A program made the translations under genes and the position numbers. Below are positions 52,913 to 61,852 of a stretch of DNA of 64,000 nucleotides, in pieces. Positions within the stretch are counted from its first letter, which is position 1. Each line of letters begins with the position of its first letter. The notes beneath the pieces are model-generated. The model had not been told where the DNA came from, searched no databases, and was given only the letters and a program-made list of their open reading frames with translations. The stretch comes from Thalassobacillus devorans MSP14 (GTDB lineage Bacteria; Bacillota; Bacilli; Bacillales; Halobacillaceae): contig NZ_KI543236.1 of NCBI RefSeq assembly GCF_000496835.1, positions 1,654,773 to 1,718,772 of the forward strand, in the 5' to 3' direction.

Positions 52913-53509
52913 TTACACTAGTTCTTTCAGCCAGTCCTCCACTTTTCTAATGGCATCCCTGCGATGACTGATAGTGTTCTTTTCTTCAGGATCAAGTTCG
53001 GCCATAGATCGCTCATACCCTTTCGGAATAAACACAGGGTCATAACCAAACCCATTTTCCCCTTTTGGCTCTAAACCGATCCTTCCCTCACAAGTCCCCC
53101 GTTTTACAATAGCTTCTCTTCCAGGCTGGATGATAGCAACACTGCAAATAAACCGGGCGGTCCGGTATTCCGGGGCGACGCCTTCCATTTCTACTAAAAC
53201 TTTTTCAAGGTTTTTTTGATCATTTTTTTCTTCGCCGGCATACCGTGCGGAAAATATACCAGGCCTACCATCCAGGGCATCTACTTCAAGACCTGAGTCA
53301 TCCGCCAGCACTGGAATATTGAACTGTTTAGAAATCGTTTCTGCTTTTAATACGGCATTTTCTTCAAAGGTCTTGCCTGTCTCTTCAATGTCATCAACCG
53401 GCTCCTCTAAATCAAGAAGCGATCTGACCTGGATGCCATATTTATGGAATAATTCCTGAAACTCTTTAACTTTGCCAGGGTTTTTAGTAGCAATAATCAA
53501 TTTTTTCAT
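52913..53509 (-). CDS. rdgB: XTP/dITP pyrophosphatase (Ham1/RdgB)
   Basis: This house-cleaning enzyme removes non-canonical purine triphosphates. [10 protein letters not shown] at the N terminus, the catalytic [12 protein letters not shown] and the C-terminal SHRRDA are conserved. It is 198 aa. Its start overlaps the rph stop by 4 bases (ATGA). Confidence 0.97.
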   Translation of the reverse strand: MKKLIIATKNPGKVKEFQELFHKYGIQVRSLLDLEEPVDDIEETGKTFEENAVLKAETISKQFNIPVLADDSGLEVDALDGRPGIFSARYAGEEKNDQKNLEKVLVEMEGVAPEYRTARFICSVAIIQPGREAIVKRGTCEGRIGLEPKGENGFGYDPVFIPKGYERSMAELDPEEKNTISHRRDAIRKVEDWLKELV

Positions 53510-54267
53510 TTCTTATCACTTTCTACTGCTTTATCCACCTGGTCTTTGTAAGAACCGATCGCTTCTTGTTGAATAGTAAAAATTTCTGCTATTCCGGTCT
53601 GTGCTAATTCAAGCATATTCTGCAACTGGGACATAGAAAATGTTGCTTCTTCTCCAGTTCCCTGTAATTCTACAAACTCGCCATTCCCAGTCATAATCAC
53701 ATTCATATCTACGTGAGCTTTACTATCCTCTTCATAACATAAATCAAGTATTTCTGTTCCATCAGGAAGTACCCCTACAGAAATAGCTGCTAAGTAATCT
53801 TTAATTGGCATTTCTTTCAATACCTTTTTATCAAGGAGCTTCCCAAAAGCAAGTACTACTGCTACAAAAGCTCCAGTAATGGATGCTGTACGGGTACCAC
53901 CGTCTGCCTGAATCACATCACAATCTACCCAGACAGTTCGTTCACCGATTTTATCCAGATCCACCACTGCCCGTAACGCTCGTCCAATCAGACGCTGTAT
54001 TTCCATTGTTCTTCCAGAAACTTTTCCTTTGGAAGATTCCCGGATATTCCTTTGATCCGTAGCACGAGGAAGCATTGCATATTCGGCGGTAATCCAACCT
54101 TTGCCTTGCCCACGCAAAAAAGGGGGAACGCGGTCTTCGACACTTGCATTACAAATTACCTTCGTGTTTCCAACCTTGATCAACACAGATCCCTCTGGAT
54201 GCATAACATATTCGGTTTCTATTTCAATTGGTCTCAACTGGTTTCTTTTTCGCTTGTCCGATCTCAT
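53506..54267 (-). CDS. rph: Ribonuclease PH
   Basis: RNase PH trims tRNA 3' ends with phosphate. Family blocks [33 protein letters not shown] and [18 protein letters not shown] are visible. The ATG at 54267 with AAGGAGGA upstream gives 253 aa; the longer frame is not supported by the family. Confidence 0.97.
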   Translation of the reverse strand: MRSDKRKRNQLRPIEIETEYVMHPEGSVLIKVGNTKVICNASVEDRVPPFLRGQGKGWITAEYAMLPRATDQRNIRESSKGKVSGRTMEIQRLIGRALRAVVDLDKIGERTVWVDCDVIQADGGTRTASITGAFVAVVLAFGKLLDKKVLKEMPIKDYLAAISVGVLPDGTEILDLCYEEDSKAHVDMNVIMTGNGEFVELQGTGEEATFSMSQLQNMLELAQTGIAEIFTIQQEAIGSYKDQVDKAVESDKK

Positions 54268-54355
54268 GGTAACGTCCTCCTTTTTCCATATCCTTGCCCA
54301 TCTTAACATAATTAATCAAAAATTCGTAGCAGCCACCATGGATACTGACACGTCA

Positions 54356-54381
54356 AAAAGCCCCCTTTGTCGGGGGCTTTT
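54356..54381 (-). terminator. Terminator after gerM
   Basis: AAAAGCCCCC and GGGGGCTTTT form a 10-bp stem with a 6-base loop and T-runs on both sides. Confidence 0.92.
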
Positions 54382-54387
54382 CTATTA

Positions 54388-55473
54388 CTATAAACTATCT
54401 GCACCAGTGATATCATTTCTTGTTACAGGTTCAGCATATGGGGAGCCTTCTTCATTGTAAACTTGATCCACTCCATCCACCTGGACTTCCACCGCTTTTA
54501 CATCAGGTCGTTCTGTCATTGTCATGACTAAGCTTTTCATAACGTGTTCAGAAACAGATTGCTTTTTTTGGTTGGAGAGTAATGCTTCATTGAATGATAA
54601 TGTTAAGACCCCATCCTTCAGGCTTGTCCCTTTCAGTTCAGCTTCATCATTGAAAGCTGATAACAGGGGAAGATCAAATGCAGGTCCTTCCACTAATGCC
54701 TGGACGATCGATTCATAGGATTGGTCTTCCTTTGTATTTAGGTGAGTGGTTACAGGGACATAATAGAATTCCTGCTTATCGTTTTGGGCAGGATAGTAAA
54801 GCGTAACTGCTTTACTATCCACAGGATCAGCATCGTCACTAGCATATACATTAATTCCATCCGCCCTGGAAACTCCGCTCGAAATCGGGGTGCCATTGAC
54901 AGGCATCACCTCTTGCTCATGGCCATTGATCCAGAGTTTAATGCGTTCGACGCTATCAAATTGGGTAAGGGTATAGGTCATGGCCTGTAAAATTTTCTGT
55001 TCATCTTCAGGAGCATAATCGGCAAATTCTTTTGAGACATCCACAATCATGGTTCCGTCCTTAAGGTTTAACCCCAAAATTTCTGTACCTGCAGGCAATA
55101 CCGCTTCAAATCCATTAGGAAGCAGCTCCGTTACCGGACCGCCTTTCACCAGATACTCCAGAGATTGGGTGGCCACCTCTTTACTGGCAATGTTCGGAAG
55201 TTGTAAAGTTTGAGGTACTACCATTCCATTGGCGTCTAACAAATAAAGTTGACGGCTGGTAGTCCCTGTCGCTTCTTCGCTTGCTTCTTTGTTTGTATCC
55301 TCAGCCGTTTCACCGGCGTTCTTATCTGCTTCCCCACTATTCTTATCTATATAGTCTACGTCCTGAGGTGCGTCCATCTTTTCTATGGACTGCTCGCCTT
55401 CAAAAAAACAACCCGATAATAACAAAGTGCTCGACAGGCCGATAACCAGTGTTCCAATCACACGCATTTTCAT
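54388..55473 (-). CDS. gerM: GerM sporulation and germination lipoprotein
   Basis: GerM is made in the mother cell and helps the SpoIIIA-SpoIIQ complex assemble. The lipobox LLLSGC gives Cys22. A charged linker follows, then two GerM domains (about residues 75-205 and 225-350), each with the LVKGGP / LVEGP-type start. It is 361 aa with AGGAGGG ahead of the ATG. No clear sigma-E promoter could be read. Confidence 0.93.
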   Translation of the reverse strand: MKMRVIGTLVIGLSSTLLLSGCFFEGEQSIEKMDAPQDVDYIDKNSGEADKNAGETAEDTNKEASEEATGTTSRQLYLLDANGMVVPQTLQLPNIASKEVATQSLEYLVKGGPVTELLPNGFEAVLPAGTEILGLNLKDGTMIVDVSKEFADYAPEDEQKILQAMTYTLTQFDSVERIKLWINGHEQEVMPVNGTPISSGVSRADGINVYASDDADPVDSKAVTLYYPAQNDKQEFYYVPVTTHLNTKEDQSYESIVQALVEGPAFDLPLLSAFNDEAELKGTSLKDGVLTLSFNEALLSNQKKQSVSEHVMKSLVMTMTERPDVKAVEVQVDGVDQVYNEEGSPYAEPVTRNDITGADSL

Positions 55474-55557
55474 GCTTTCCCCTCCTATGATGGTTTGTAC
55501 TATTATATATACGAGCTCGTGGGGAATTTAGACCAATGACCTGAGGATTAAAAATTG

Positions 55558-55591
55558 AAAAAGCCGTCTGGAATCTATCCAGACGACTTTT
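55558..55591 (-). terminator. Terminator after racE
   Basis: CGTCTGG pairs with CCAGACG, extended by AAAAAG / CTTTT across one mismatch. Confidence 0.85.
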
Positions 55592-55603
55592 ACAAGGGGG
55601 AGA

Positions 55604-56404
55604 TCAGTCTATGATTACCGGCTTTAAATATTGTATCGGTTCCTCAAACCACATATTGGCTACTTTTTCAAATTTATCCAAATCTCCAGTTGAGTAAAAT
55701 TCATGGTTCGGCTTCTCTTCTCCCTGGTAACTTAAGTTCTGATAAGCTAAAATTAAACTCACTTCACGTGCAGTTTCTTCACCAGAGCAGATGACTTGTA
55801 TATTTTCTCCCATTTCTCTTTGAATCAGATGCCTTATTATTGGATAATGGGTACACCCTAGAATCAGCGTATCGATGCCATTATTCACTTTCAATGGGTG
55901 AAGAGAATTTTTCACTGTTTCCTCAGCTACTTCTCCTTCTAATATCCCGTCTTCTACCATCGGTACAAACGCCGGGCAGGCCAGCCCTTTTACGACCAAG
56001 GATTTATCGGTAGCATGTAATGCTTTTGTATAAGCAGCACTGCTGATTGTTCCCTCTGTACCTATTACACCTACCCGCTTATTTTTACTTACCTTAATCG
56101 CAGCCCTTGCTCCCGGTTGGATGACGCCAATTACGGGAATATCCAGCTTTTGCTGCAGCTGATCCAAAGTGAATGCTGTGGCGGTATTACAGGCAACCAC
56201 CAATAATTTTATATTTTTTCCAAGCAAATGATTAACCATTTGCCAGGTGAATTTAACCACTTCTTCTTTTGACCTGGGTCCATATGGGCAGCGCTTAGTA
56301 TCTCCCAAATAAATCAATTGCTCATTAGGAAGCTGCCTCATCAGTTCTCTCGCCACGGTTAACCCGCCTACTCCAGAATCGATAACACCAATTGCTTGTC
56401 GCAC
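55604..56404 (-). CDS. racE: Glutamate racemase
   Basis: RacE/MurI supplies D-glutamate for peptidoglycan. The two catalytic cysteines are in VACNTATAF and LGCTHYPII, and GVIDSGVGGLTV opens the protein. It is 266 aa. It lies between ysmB and gerM as in B. subtilis. Confidence 0.97.
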   Translation of the reverse strand: MRQAIGVIDSGVGGLTVARELMRQLPNEQLIYLGDTKRCPYGPRSKEEVVKFTWQMVNHLLGKNIKLLVVACNTATAFTLDQLQQKLDIPVIGVIQPGARAAIKVSKNKRVGVIGTEGTISSAAYTKALHATDKSLVVKGLACPAFVPMVEDGILEGEVAEETVKNSLHPLKVNNGIDTLILGCTHYPIIRHLIQREMGENIQVICSGEETAREVSLILAYQNLSYQGEEKPNHEFYSTGDLDKFEKVANMWFEEPIQYLKPVIID

Positions 56405-56434
56405 TAACCTTCCTCCTCTTTCTTAGTTGACTGA

Positions 56435-56896
56435 TCATTCTGTTGTTTGCTGATCGGATTCCAGCATTTGGTCATGAAGCATATGCAACAGCTGGTTTAG
56501 CGTTTCGACCTGTTCCTCAGGTACATTTTTCAATACACCCTCTAAATAAGCCTGTCGTTTTTCTATAACCTCATGAATAATCGCTGTTCCCTTTGCTAAG
56601 ACATGTATGCGTACTACACGCCTATCCTTAGGGTCTCTAATTCGCTCCACCAACCCGTTTTTCTCCATTCGATCCATCAAATCTGTGGTAGTGCTGCAGG
56701 CAAGATTCAGACGATTTGAAAGTTCGCCAATTGTCATATCCCCTTTTTCTAACAGCCATTGTAATGCTAAAAATTGCGGGGCTGTTATCGGATAATGGTT
56801 TAATATTTCCCGGCCTTTTTGTTTAATAATACCGGATATGTATCTCATCTCTTTTTCGATTTCAGAAATTACTGTTGTTGTCTGGGTCTTAGCCAC
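56435..56896 (-). CDS. ysmB: MarR-family regulator YsmB
   Basis: The 153-aa protein has the winged helix of MarR regulators (MTIGELSNRLNLACSTTTDL, then the wing DPKDRRVVRIHVL). It precedes racE by 30 bp and is probably co-transcribed. Its targets and ligand are unknown. Confidence 0.9.
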   Translation of the reverse strand: MAKTQTTTVISEIEKEMRYISGIIKQKGREILNHYPITAPQFLALQWLLEKGDMTIGELSNRLNLACSTTTDLMDRMEKNGLVERIRDPKDRRVVRIHVLAKGTAIIHEVIEKRQAYLEGVLKNVPEEQVETLNQLLHMLHDQMLESDQQTTE

Positions 56897-57074
56897 AATG
56901 AAGCACTCCTCAATGAATAAGCTTTTCCTATATTCTCATTGTTTCCCTATAAAAATTCAAGAAAGAAGTTTATAGATTTACTAGTCTTCTCTTAAAATAT
57001 GCAAAACAACGATATGAAAAGCCTTTCTTATACTTTAATTCTTAGCAAGACTGAACTTTTTAAAGTATAAAAAA

Positions 57075-57099
57075 AGAATCACAAAAAACTTGTGATTCT
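57075..57099 (-). terminator. Terminator after gerE
   Basis: AGAATCACAA pairs with TTGTGATTCT, followed by a run of seven T on the minus strand. Confidence 0.92.
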
Positions 57100-57139
57100 A
57101 GAAGGAACGGCAGTTCATTAACCGTCAATAAAATGTGAA

Positions 57140-57364
57140 CTAAAGCTTTAATTCCCCCATCCTTAACAGCTCAATGACCGCTTGGGATCGCCCCTTGACA
57201 CCCAGTTTTTGCATGGCATTTGAAATATGGTTGCGGACAGTCTTTTCAGAGATAAAAAGTTCTTTTGCTATTTCTTTTGTGGTCTTATCTTGGACAAGGA
57301 GCTCAAAAACTTCTTTTTCGCGTTTTGTCAGGATTTGTTTTGGCCTGTAGTCGTTCTCCTTCAA
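57140..57364 (-). CDS. gerE: GerE, late mother-cell transcription regulator
   Basis: GerE is a free-standing LuxR-type DNA-binding domain that, with sigma-K, controls late coat genes. The 74-aa protein has LTKREKEVFELLVQDKTTKE and the recognition helix SEKTVRNHISNAMQKLGV. The start is TTG with GGAGGGG 8 bases upstream. A sigma-K promoter precedes it. Confidence 0.96.
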   Translation of the reverse strand: MKENDYRPKQILTKREKEVFELLVQDKTTKEIAKELFISEKTVRNHISNAMQKLGVKGRSQAVIELLRMGELKL

Positions 57365-57420
57365 ATGTGTACCCCTCCTTGCTCTCTGAGCTGCCCTGAG
57401 AGGGAATTATTTAGTCATAA

Positions 57421-57448
57421 TATCGTATGAAGAGAGATTGACTGCTGT
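57421..57448 (-). promoter_or_regulatory. Sigma-K promoter of gerE
   Basis: CATACGATA (57421-57429) matches the -10 consensus CATAnnnTA exactly, with AC 17 bases further upstream. Confidence 0.7.
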
Positions 57449-57458
57449 TCCGCTTCTA

Positions 57459-58109
57459 TTAAGATTTTGAAATTAATCCTAAATCTTGGGCTTGTAATAA
57501 TGCTTCTGTTCGTGATCTGACGTTCAGTTTATTGAATATTCCAGTCAATGTATATTCTACACTACGCTGGGACATATGGAGTTTTTGTGCGATTTCACGA
57601 TTAGTCAGACCGGCTGCGATTTCTTGAAGAATCGATTGCTCTTTTTCATTCAGGGAGATAGCAGCCCCTTCAGGGGAATCAACCTGATTGCTTGGACAAG
57701 CTTCTGTCCTTCGTAATTGTTTAAATAAATGAAGGGGGATGACTACCTCATCGCGTAATGCACACCGAATGACCGTAACCAATTCTTCCTTGCTTGCTGT
57801 TTTACTGACAAATCCAGAAATATCAGCTTCAACCAGCATATTAAAATGAGTGCTCAAATCAAAACCTGTATAAATCAAAATGATGATATCGGGAAAGCTG
57901 CGCCTCACCTTCTTTGCTAATTCGACTCCGTTCAAACCCGGCATGTAAAGATCAAGCAAGAGGATATTGTATTCATTTTCTCTCAGGTAGGTGCCTGTCT
58001 TTTCACTGTTAGAAATGACGTCCACTTGAATATCATCTTCTTGCTCTAACATGGCTTTTGTTCCCTCGCCAACAGCTGGGTGATCGTCAACGATTAATAT
58101 TTTTTTCAT
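57459..58109 (-). CDS. ComA-like response regulator
   Basis: This 216-aa NarL/FixJ-type regulator has the receiver domain with phosphoacceptor Asp53 (LLLDLYMPG) and a C-terminal LuxR-type helix-turn-helix whose end SVEYTLTGIFNKLNVRSRTE is very close to B. subtilis ComA. Its start overlaps the kinase stop by 4 bases (ATGA). In B. subtilis ComA controls competence and surfactin at another locus. Whether targets are shared here is unknown. Confidence 0.88.
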   Translation of the reverse strand: MKKILIVDDHPAVGEGTKAMLEQEDDIQVDVISNSEKTGTYLRENEYNILLLDLYMPGLNGVELAKKVRRSFPDIIILIYTGFDLSTHFNMLVEADISGFVSKTASKEELVTVIRCALRDEVVIPLHLFKQLRRTEACPSNQVDSPEGAAISLNEKEQSILQEIAAGLTNREIAQKLHMSQRSVEYTLTGIFNKLNVRSRTEALLQAQDLGLISKS

Positions 58110-60424
58110 GCTAATACCCCCTTGTTAACGGTAAGCGGGATGGAAATTTGCATCTGGAAACCTTCCCCAGGTGCTGTTTCCACATGCATTTCACCGAAAA
58201 AGCCATTGATCCTTTGCTCAATTCCTGACAGACCGAAATGAGAAAAAAGATCTTTTTGTACAGAATAATCCATCCCTATCCCATTATCAGCATAATGTAA
58301 ATGAATGTTACTATCGTCACTATATAAGTGTAATCTTACAATTTTTGCATCTGAGTGTTTCATTGCATTGGAAAGTAGTTCCTGTACAATTCTATAGATT
58401 GCCAGGATTCTCTCCTGATCCAGTTCTGCGTCAAACCAGCGATCATCAAAATAAACTGTAAAATTTGATCGTAATTGGTATTGCTGAATCATATTCCGGA
58501 GCGACTGAACCAATCCTAATTCCTCAATGAATGCAGGACGTAATTCATTACAAGTTTCTCTGATCAAATGAATGCTGTCTAGTAATGATTCTTTAAACAT
58601 ATTCAATTCGGTTTTCAAGGTTTCAGATAAATTCGGCCGATGTTGTAATAAATCATCCACTTTCCTATACAAGTATAATTGCTCTTGAAGTACGGTATCA
58701 TGTAGGTCAATGGATAGTTGCTTCCTTTGGTTTTCTGCTATCGTGAAGAGCAGACGTGACAGCCACGTTGGATATTGCTGGGTTTGATCATTTTTCAATG
58801 CTTTTAGTTCTTTCACCAGATCTTCTATCAACGATAAGTTCTCAAGCGCAATATTTGTATTGTGTGCAATAGTTTGAAGGTATGTTCTTTCATCTCGATT
58901 CAAGGATGTAAAATCTCTCTTTCCTGTACACCACAGTATGGTCATTTTATTCAATGAATGACCGACCACCATCCCAAATCCATCATTGGTTTCCAATATT
59001 TTTCCTATTTCAGCAGTCGAGTTTTTCAAATGAGCATCGACATGCTCAAATACACCTTCGGGAACATCTTTATATACACAATACATCTGTTTCTTCAAAT
59101 TCTTTGAAAATACATAAACTTCTCTTATATTCAATACGTTTTTAATTTCATAACGTAAACGTTTCAACAGGTCTACTACATTCGTTTCCTTTTTCATATC
59201 CTGTGACAGCCGATGCATACTATCCTGATAACTGTATTTGGCTGCAATCAGTCTGCGCTGTAAGCGAAAGTCGAGACTCTCTTTCAAAGATAAAAAAATG
59301 ATAAAAACGACATGGATGAATAAATATAACTGTACAAGTGTGATTGCAGGGAGTAGAGGGTCTACCAGCAAAGCTCCAACTACTAATATGGTAATACTGG
59401 GCAAAAAGCTGATAATCGTGTAGTACCTTACCCTCCCCATAACAAATGTAATATCCATTAATCGCTGTCGGGTGATCAAATATACAAACGTAACCGGTAA
59501 GGCAAAAGCAAACATAGCGGCAACATCCAACGGAATAATATGCTCATTTATAAGCAATCCCGGTATCAGATAAAATAAAAGATAAGGCAAAAAAGCGATG
59601 CTCATCCCAAGGTTTAAGTACTTGAACATCGGACCATAACGGGTCGCCCTGTATTTGAAGTACCCATAAAGGATCAACCCAAGTGAAAATAGAATCAAAA
59701 AGAATAAAAAGATAGCGGGAAACCTGTCCATAAATGCTGGATAGTATAGGGTCATCAAAAAATACGCTTCCGCGGAAGATATCATAGCTACAATACAATA
59801 TAACAGTCGATAGACTAAGCGGGGAAACCATTTTACATCGAATTCATTAAAGTATTCATATAAGAAATGAATCAGAATTACCGGGGCAAAAAGAAACATA
59901 GCTACATTAAGAAAAGAAGCATATAGATCATCACGAATCGCCCCACTATTGGTCATATAGCCAAGCGCAATCGTCAAAAAAAATAATATCAACAGACGAG
60001 AAGAATGCTGTTGTTTTCCTTTTGCATAAAGGAAATAGGCAATCCCTGATATCACTAAAAAGAACAACACGGGCAAGATGATGTAAAGAAGCCAGTGCTG
60101 CAGACTAACCCCATCGATATTATCATATTGTATCCGTTGCCCTTGATGTTCGACGGTAAATGTGTTTACCTTTTCTATTTCACCATTCAAGGGTACAGAG
60201 AAGTGTTCAAGTGGAGGCTTACCGTCGATAGAAGTGACACTACTACCAAGTGGTACCTGGTTGTTGATCGCCCATCCCTGCTTTTCTAACTTTACAACTG
60301 TTATTTTTCCAGCCTTTTCCTCTACTTCTATTCCTATGTAGGGATAAGCCAAGGAAATATAGAACAAGTAACAAGCTGACAAAACAAAAAATAAACCTAT
60401 GAATATACTTTTCTTGCTGAACAT
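58106..60424 (-). CDS. ComP-like membrane histidine kinase
   Basis: The 772-aa kinase resembles ComP over its whole length: a first membrane segment, a PDZ-like outer domain (about residues 30-110), seven or eight more membrane segments (to about 390), a GAF-like region and HisKA_3 with the phosphorylated His in IDLHDTVLQEQ. The ATPase N-box is VQELLSNAMKHSDA, and DNGIGMD and GLSGIEQR follow. The ATG at 60424 is the likely start (AGGAG upstream; a GTG two codons before is possible). No comQ or comX lies upstream; ysmA does, after a terminator. Confidence 0.87.
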   Translation of the reverse strand: MFSKKSIFIGLFFVLSACYLFYISLAYPYIGIEVEEKAGKITVVKLEKQGWAINNQVPLGSSVTSIDGKPPLEHFSVPLNGEIEKVNTFTVEHQGQRIQYDNIDGVSLQHWLLYIILPVLFFLVISGIAYFLYAKGKQQHSSRLLILFFLTIALGYMTNSGAIRDDLYASFLNVAMFLFAPVILIHFLYEYFNEFDVKWFPRLVYRLLYCIVAMISSAEAYFLMTLYYPAFMDRFPAIFLFFLILFSLGLILYGYFKYRATRYGPMFKYLNLGMSIAFLPYLLFYLIPGLLINEHIIPLDVAAMFAFALPVTFVYLITRQRLMDITFVMGRVRYYTIISFLPSITILVVGALLVDPLLPAITLVQLYLFIHVVFIIFLSLKESLDFRLQRRLIAAKYSYQDSMHRLSQDMKKETNVVDLLKRLRYEIKNVLNIREVYVFSKNLKKQMYCVYKDVPEGVFEHVDAHLKNSTAEIGKILETNDGFGMVVGHSLNKMTILWCTGKRDFTSLNRDERTYLQTIAHNTNIALENLSLIEDLVKELKALKNDQTQQYPTWLSRLLFTIAENQRKQLSIDLHDTVLQEQLYLYRKVDDLLQHRPNLSETLKTELNMFKESLLDSIHLIRETCNELRPAFIEELGLVQSLRNMIQQYQLRSNFTVYFDDRWFDAELDQERILAIYRIVQELLSNAMKHSDAKIVRLHLYSDDSNIHLHYADNGIGMDYSVQKDLFSHFGLSGIEQRINGFFGEMHVETAPGEGFQMQISIPLTVNKGVLA

Positions 60425-60464
60425 CCCCACGCTGCTCCTCACTCCCTTCGGTGCACTTTTATGA

Positions 60465-60496
60465 TAAAAAGAAGTCAGCATGCAATAGCTGACCTC
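60465..60496 (-). terminator. Terminator after ysmA
   Basis: GAAGTCAGC pairs with GCTGACCTC (8 bp, one mismatch), followed by TTTTTAT on the minus strand. Confidence 0.75.
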
Positions 60497-60530
60497 TATA
60501 TTATACAAAATCACAGAAGATTTTTCGCTG

Positions 60531-60992
60531 TCAAATACAAGCAGTCGATTGAGTTGCCAGCTTTACTTTAAAGGATTCATCAAGAGGTACTGGTTTCCCT
60601 GTCGTAGAGTCGACCTGCACAAGCCTTCCCCGTCCGGTTAGTGCTATATCACCGTCCTGATTGACTGCCAGGTAATGAAGGTCAAAGGAAGTATTTCCGA
60701 TTTCATCAGCTTTCACATAAATATCCAGCTTTTCATCAAAAAATAATTGCCTATGAAAATCACATTGAATGTCTGCGACCACCGGCACTGCTTTTGGCGC
60801 TTTATCCTTATGGATAACAAAACCTAAGTGCTTCATAAACTCAATGCGCGCTTCTTCAAAATATATAAAAGGAACTGTATTGTTCATGTGGCCGAATTGA
60901 TCGGTTTCAGAAAAGCGGATATGTACTTGAATATTAAATTGAAACCCCTTTCTCCACTTCTCAAAGTCATGGATGTATGCCGTTCTTTTCAT
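60531..60992 (-). CDS. ysmA: Hotdog-fold acyl-CoA thioesterase YsmA
   Basis: The 153-aa protein has the 4-hydroxybenzoyl-CoA thioesterase signature SETDQFGHMNNTVPFIYFEE with the usual catalytic Asp. It lies between sdhB and the ComP-like gene; in B. subtilis it lies between sdhB and gerE. The ATG at 60992 with TGGAGGA is preferred over codons upstream. Its substrate is unknown. Confidence 0.88.
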   Translation of the reverse strand: MKRTAYIHDFEKWRKGFQFNIQVHIRFSETDQFGHMNNTVPFIYFEEARIEFMKHLGFVIHKDKAPKAVPVVADIQCDFHRQLFFDEKLDIYVKADEIGNTSFDLHYLAVNQDGDIALTGRGRLVQVDSTTGKPVPLDESFKVKLATQSTACI

Positions 60993-61033
60993 TGATACTT
61001 CCTCCATTCAGGTTATGTTGTTGTTATGTAACA

Positions 61034-61065
61034 AAAGAGCCTCTCCATAATAGGCGAGGCTCTTT
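61034..61065 (-). terminator. Terminator after sdhB
   Basis: AAAGAGCCTC and GAGGCTCTTT form a perfect 10-bp stem with a 12-base loop, followed by TTGTT. Confidence 0.88.
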
Positions 61066-61085
61066 GAAATGGGATAAGCGTATGA

Positions 61086-61850
61086 TTACAGCTTATTGTC
61101 GCTGCCGAAAAAGCTTTTGAACGATTCAATAGCAGTATCGCGGTAAATTGCTGCCAGAGAGGTGGTCAACGGAATCCCTTTCGGACAGGATTGCACACAG
61201 TTTTGTGCATTTCCGCAACCCATGATTCCTCCATCTCCCATAACTGACTGCAGACGTTCACTCTTATTCATTTCGCCAGTTGGATGGGAGTTGAATAAAC
61301 GAACTTGTGACATAGCAGCAGGTCCAATAAAATCTGACTTACTATTTACATTCGGGCATGCTTCCAAGCAGACACCACATGTCATACACTTGGATAATTC
61401 GTAAGCCCATTGACGCTTGCTCTCCGCCATTCGAGGGCCGGGCCCCAGATCATATGTCCCATCAATTGGCACCCATGCTTTGACGCGTTTTAAGGAATCA
61501 AACATCCTGCTGCGGTCCACAGCCAGGTCTCTGGTAATAGGGAAGGTGCTCATCGGAGCAAGGCGAATCGGCTGTTCCAGCTGATCGACTAATGCTGTAC
61601 AGGATTGGCGTGCCTTTCCATTGATAATCATGGAACAAGCACCACACACTTCCTCAAGACAGTTCATATCCCAAAATACTGGTGTTGTTGCCTCCCCTTT
61701 AGCATTAACAGGATTACGTCGAATTTCCATCAACGCAGAAATAACGTTCATATTTTCACGATATGGGACTTCGAATGTTTCTTCATATGGGGCAGAATCA
61801 GGACTGTCTTGACGTTCGATAATGAGTGTTATTTTTTTCTCTTCACTCAT
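61086..61850 (-). CDS. sdhB: Succinate dehydrogenase iron-sulfur subunit
   Basis: SdhB passes electrons from FAD to menaquinone. The 2Fe-2S ligands are in CLEEVCGACSM, the 4Fe-4S in CMTCGVCLEACP and the 3Fe-4S in CGNAQNCVQSCP. The ATG at 61850 is preferred, with GGGGG 9 bases upstream and two bases after the sdhA stop; an ATG two codons earlier is too close. It is 254 aa. Confidence 0.98.
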   Translation of the reverse strand: MSEEKKITLIIERQDSPDSAPYEETFEVPYRENMNVISALMEIRRNPVNAKGEATTPVFWDMNCLEEVCGACSMIINGKARQSCTALVDQLEQPIRLAPMSTFPITRDLAVDRSRMFDSLKRVKAWVPIDGTYDLGPGPRMAESKRQWAYELSKCMTCGVCLEACPNVNSKSDFIGPAAMSQVRLFNSHPTGEMNKSERLQSVMGDGGIMGCGNAQNCVQSCPKGIPLTTSLAAIYRDTAIESFKSFFGSDNKL

Positions 61851-61852
61851 GA

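Noticed and set aside
60425-60530. A possible comX-like pheromone gene upstream of the ComP-like kinase
   Set aside because: The gap is about 100 bases, taken up by the ysmA terminator and ribosome site; no frame of suitable length.
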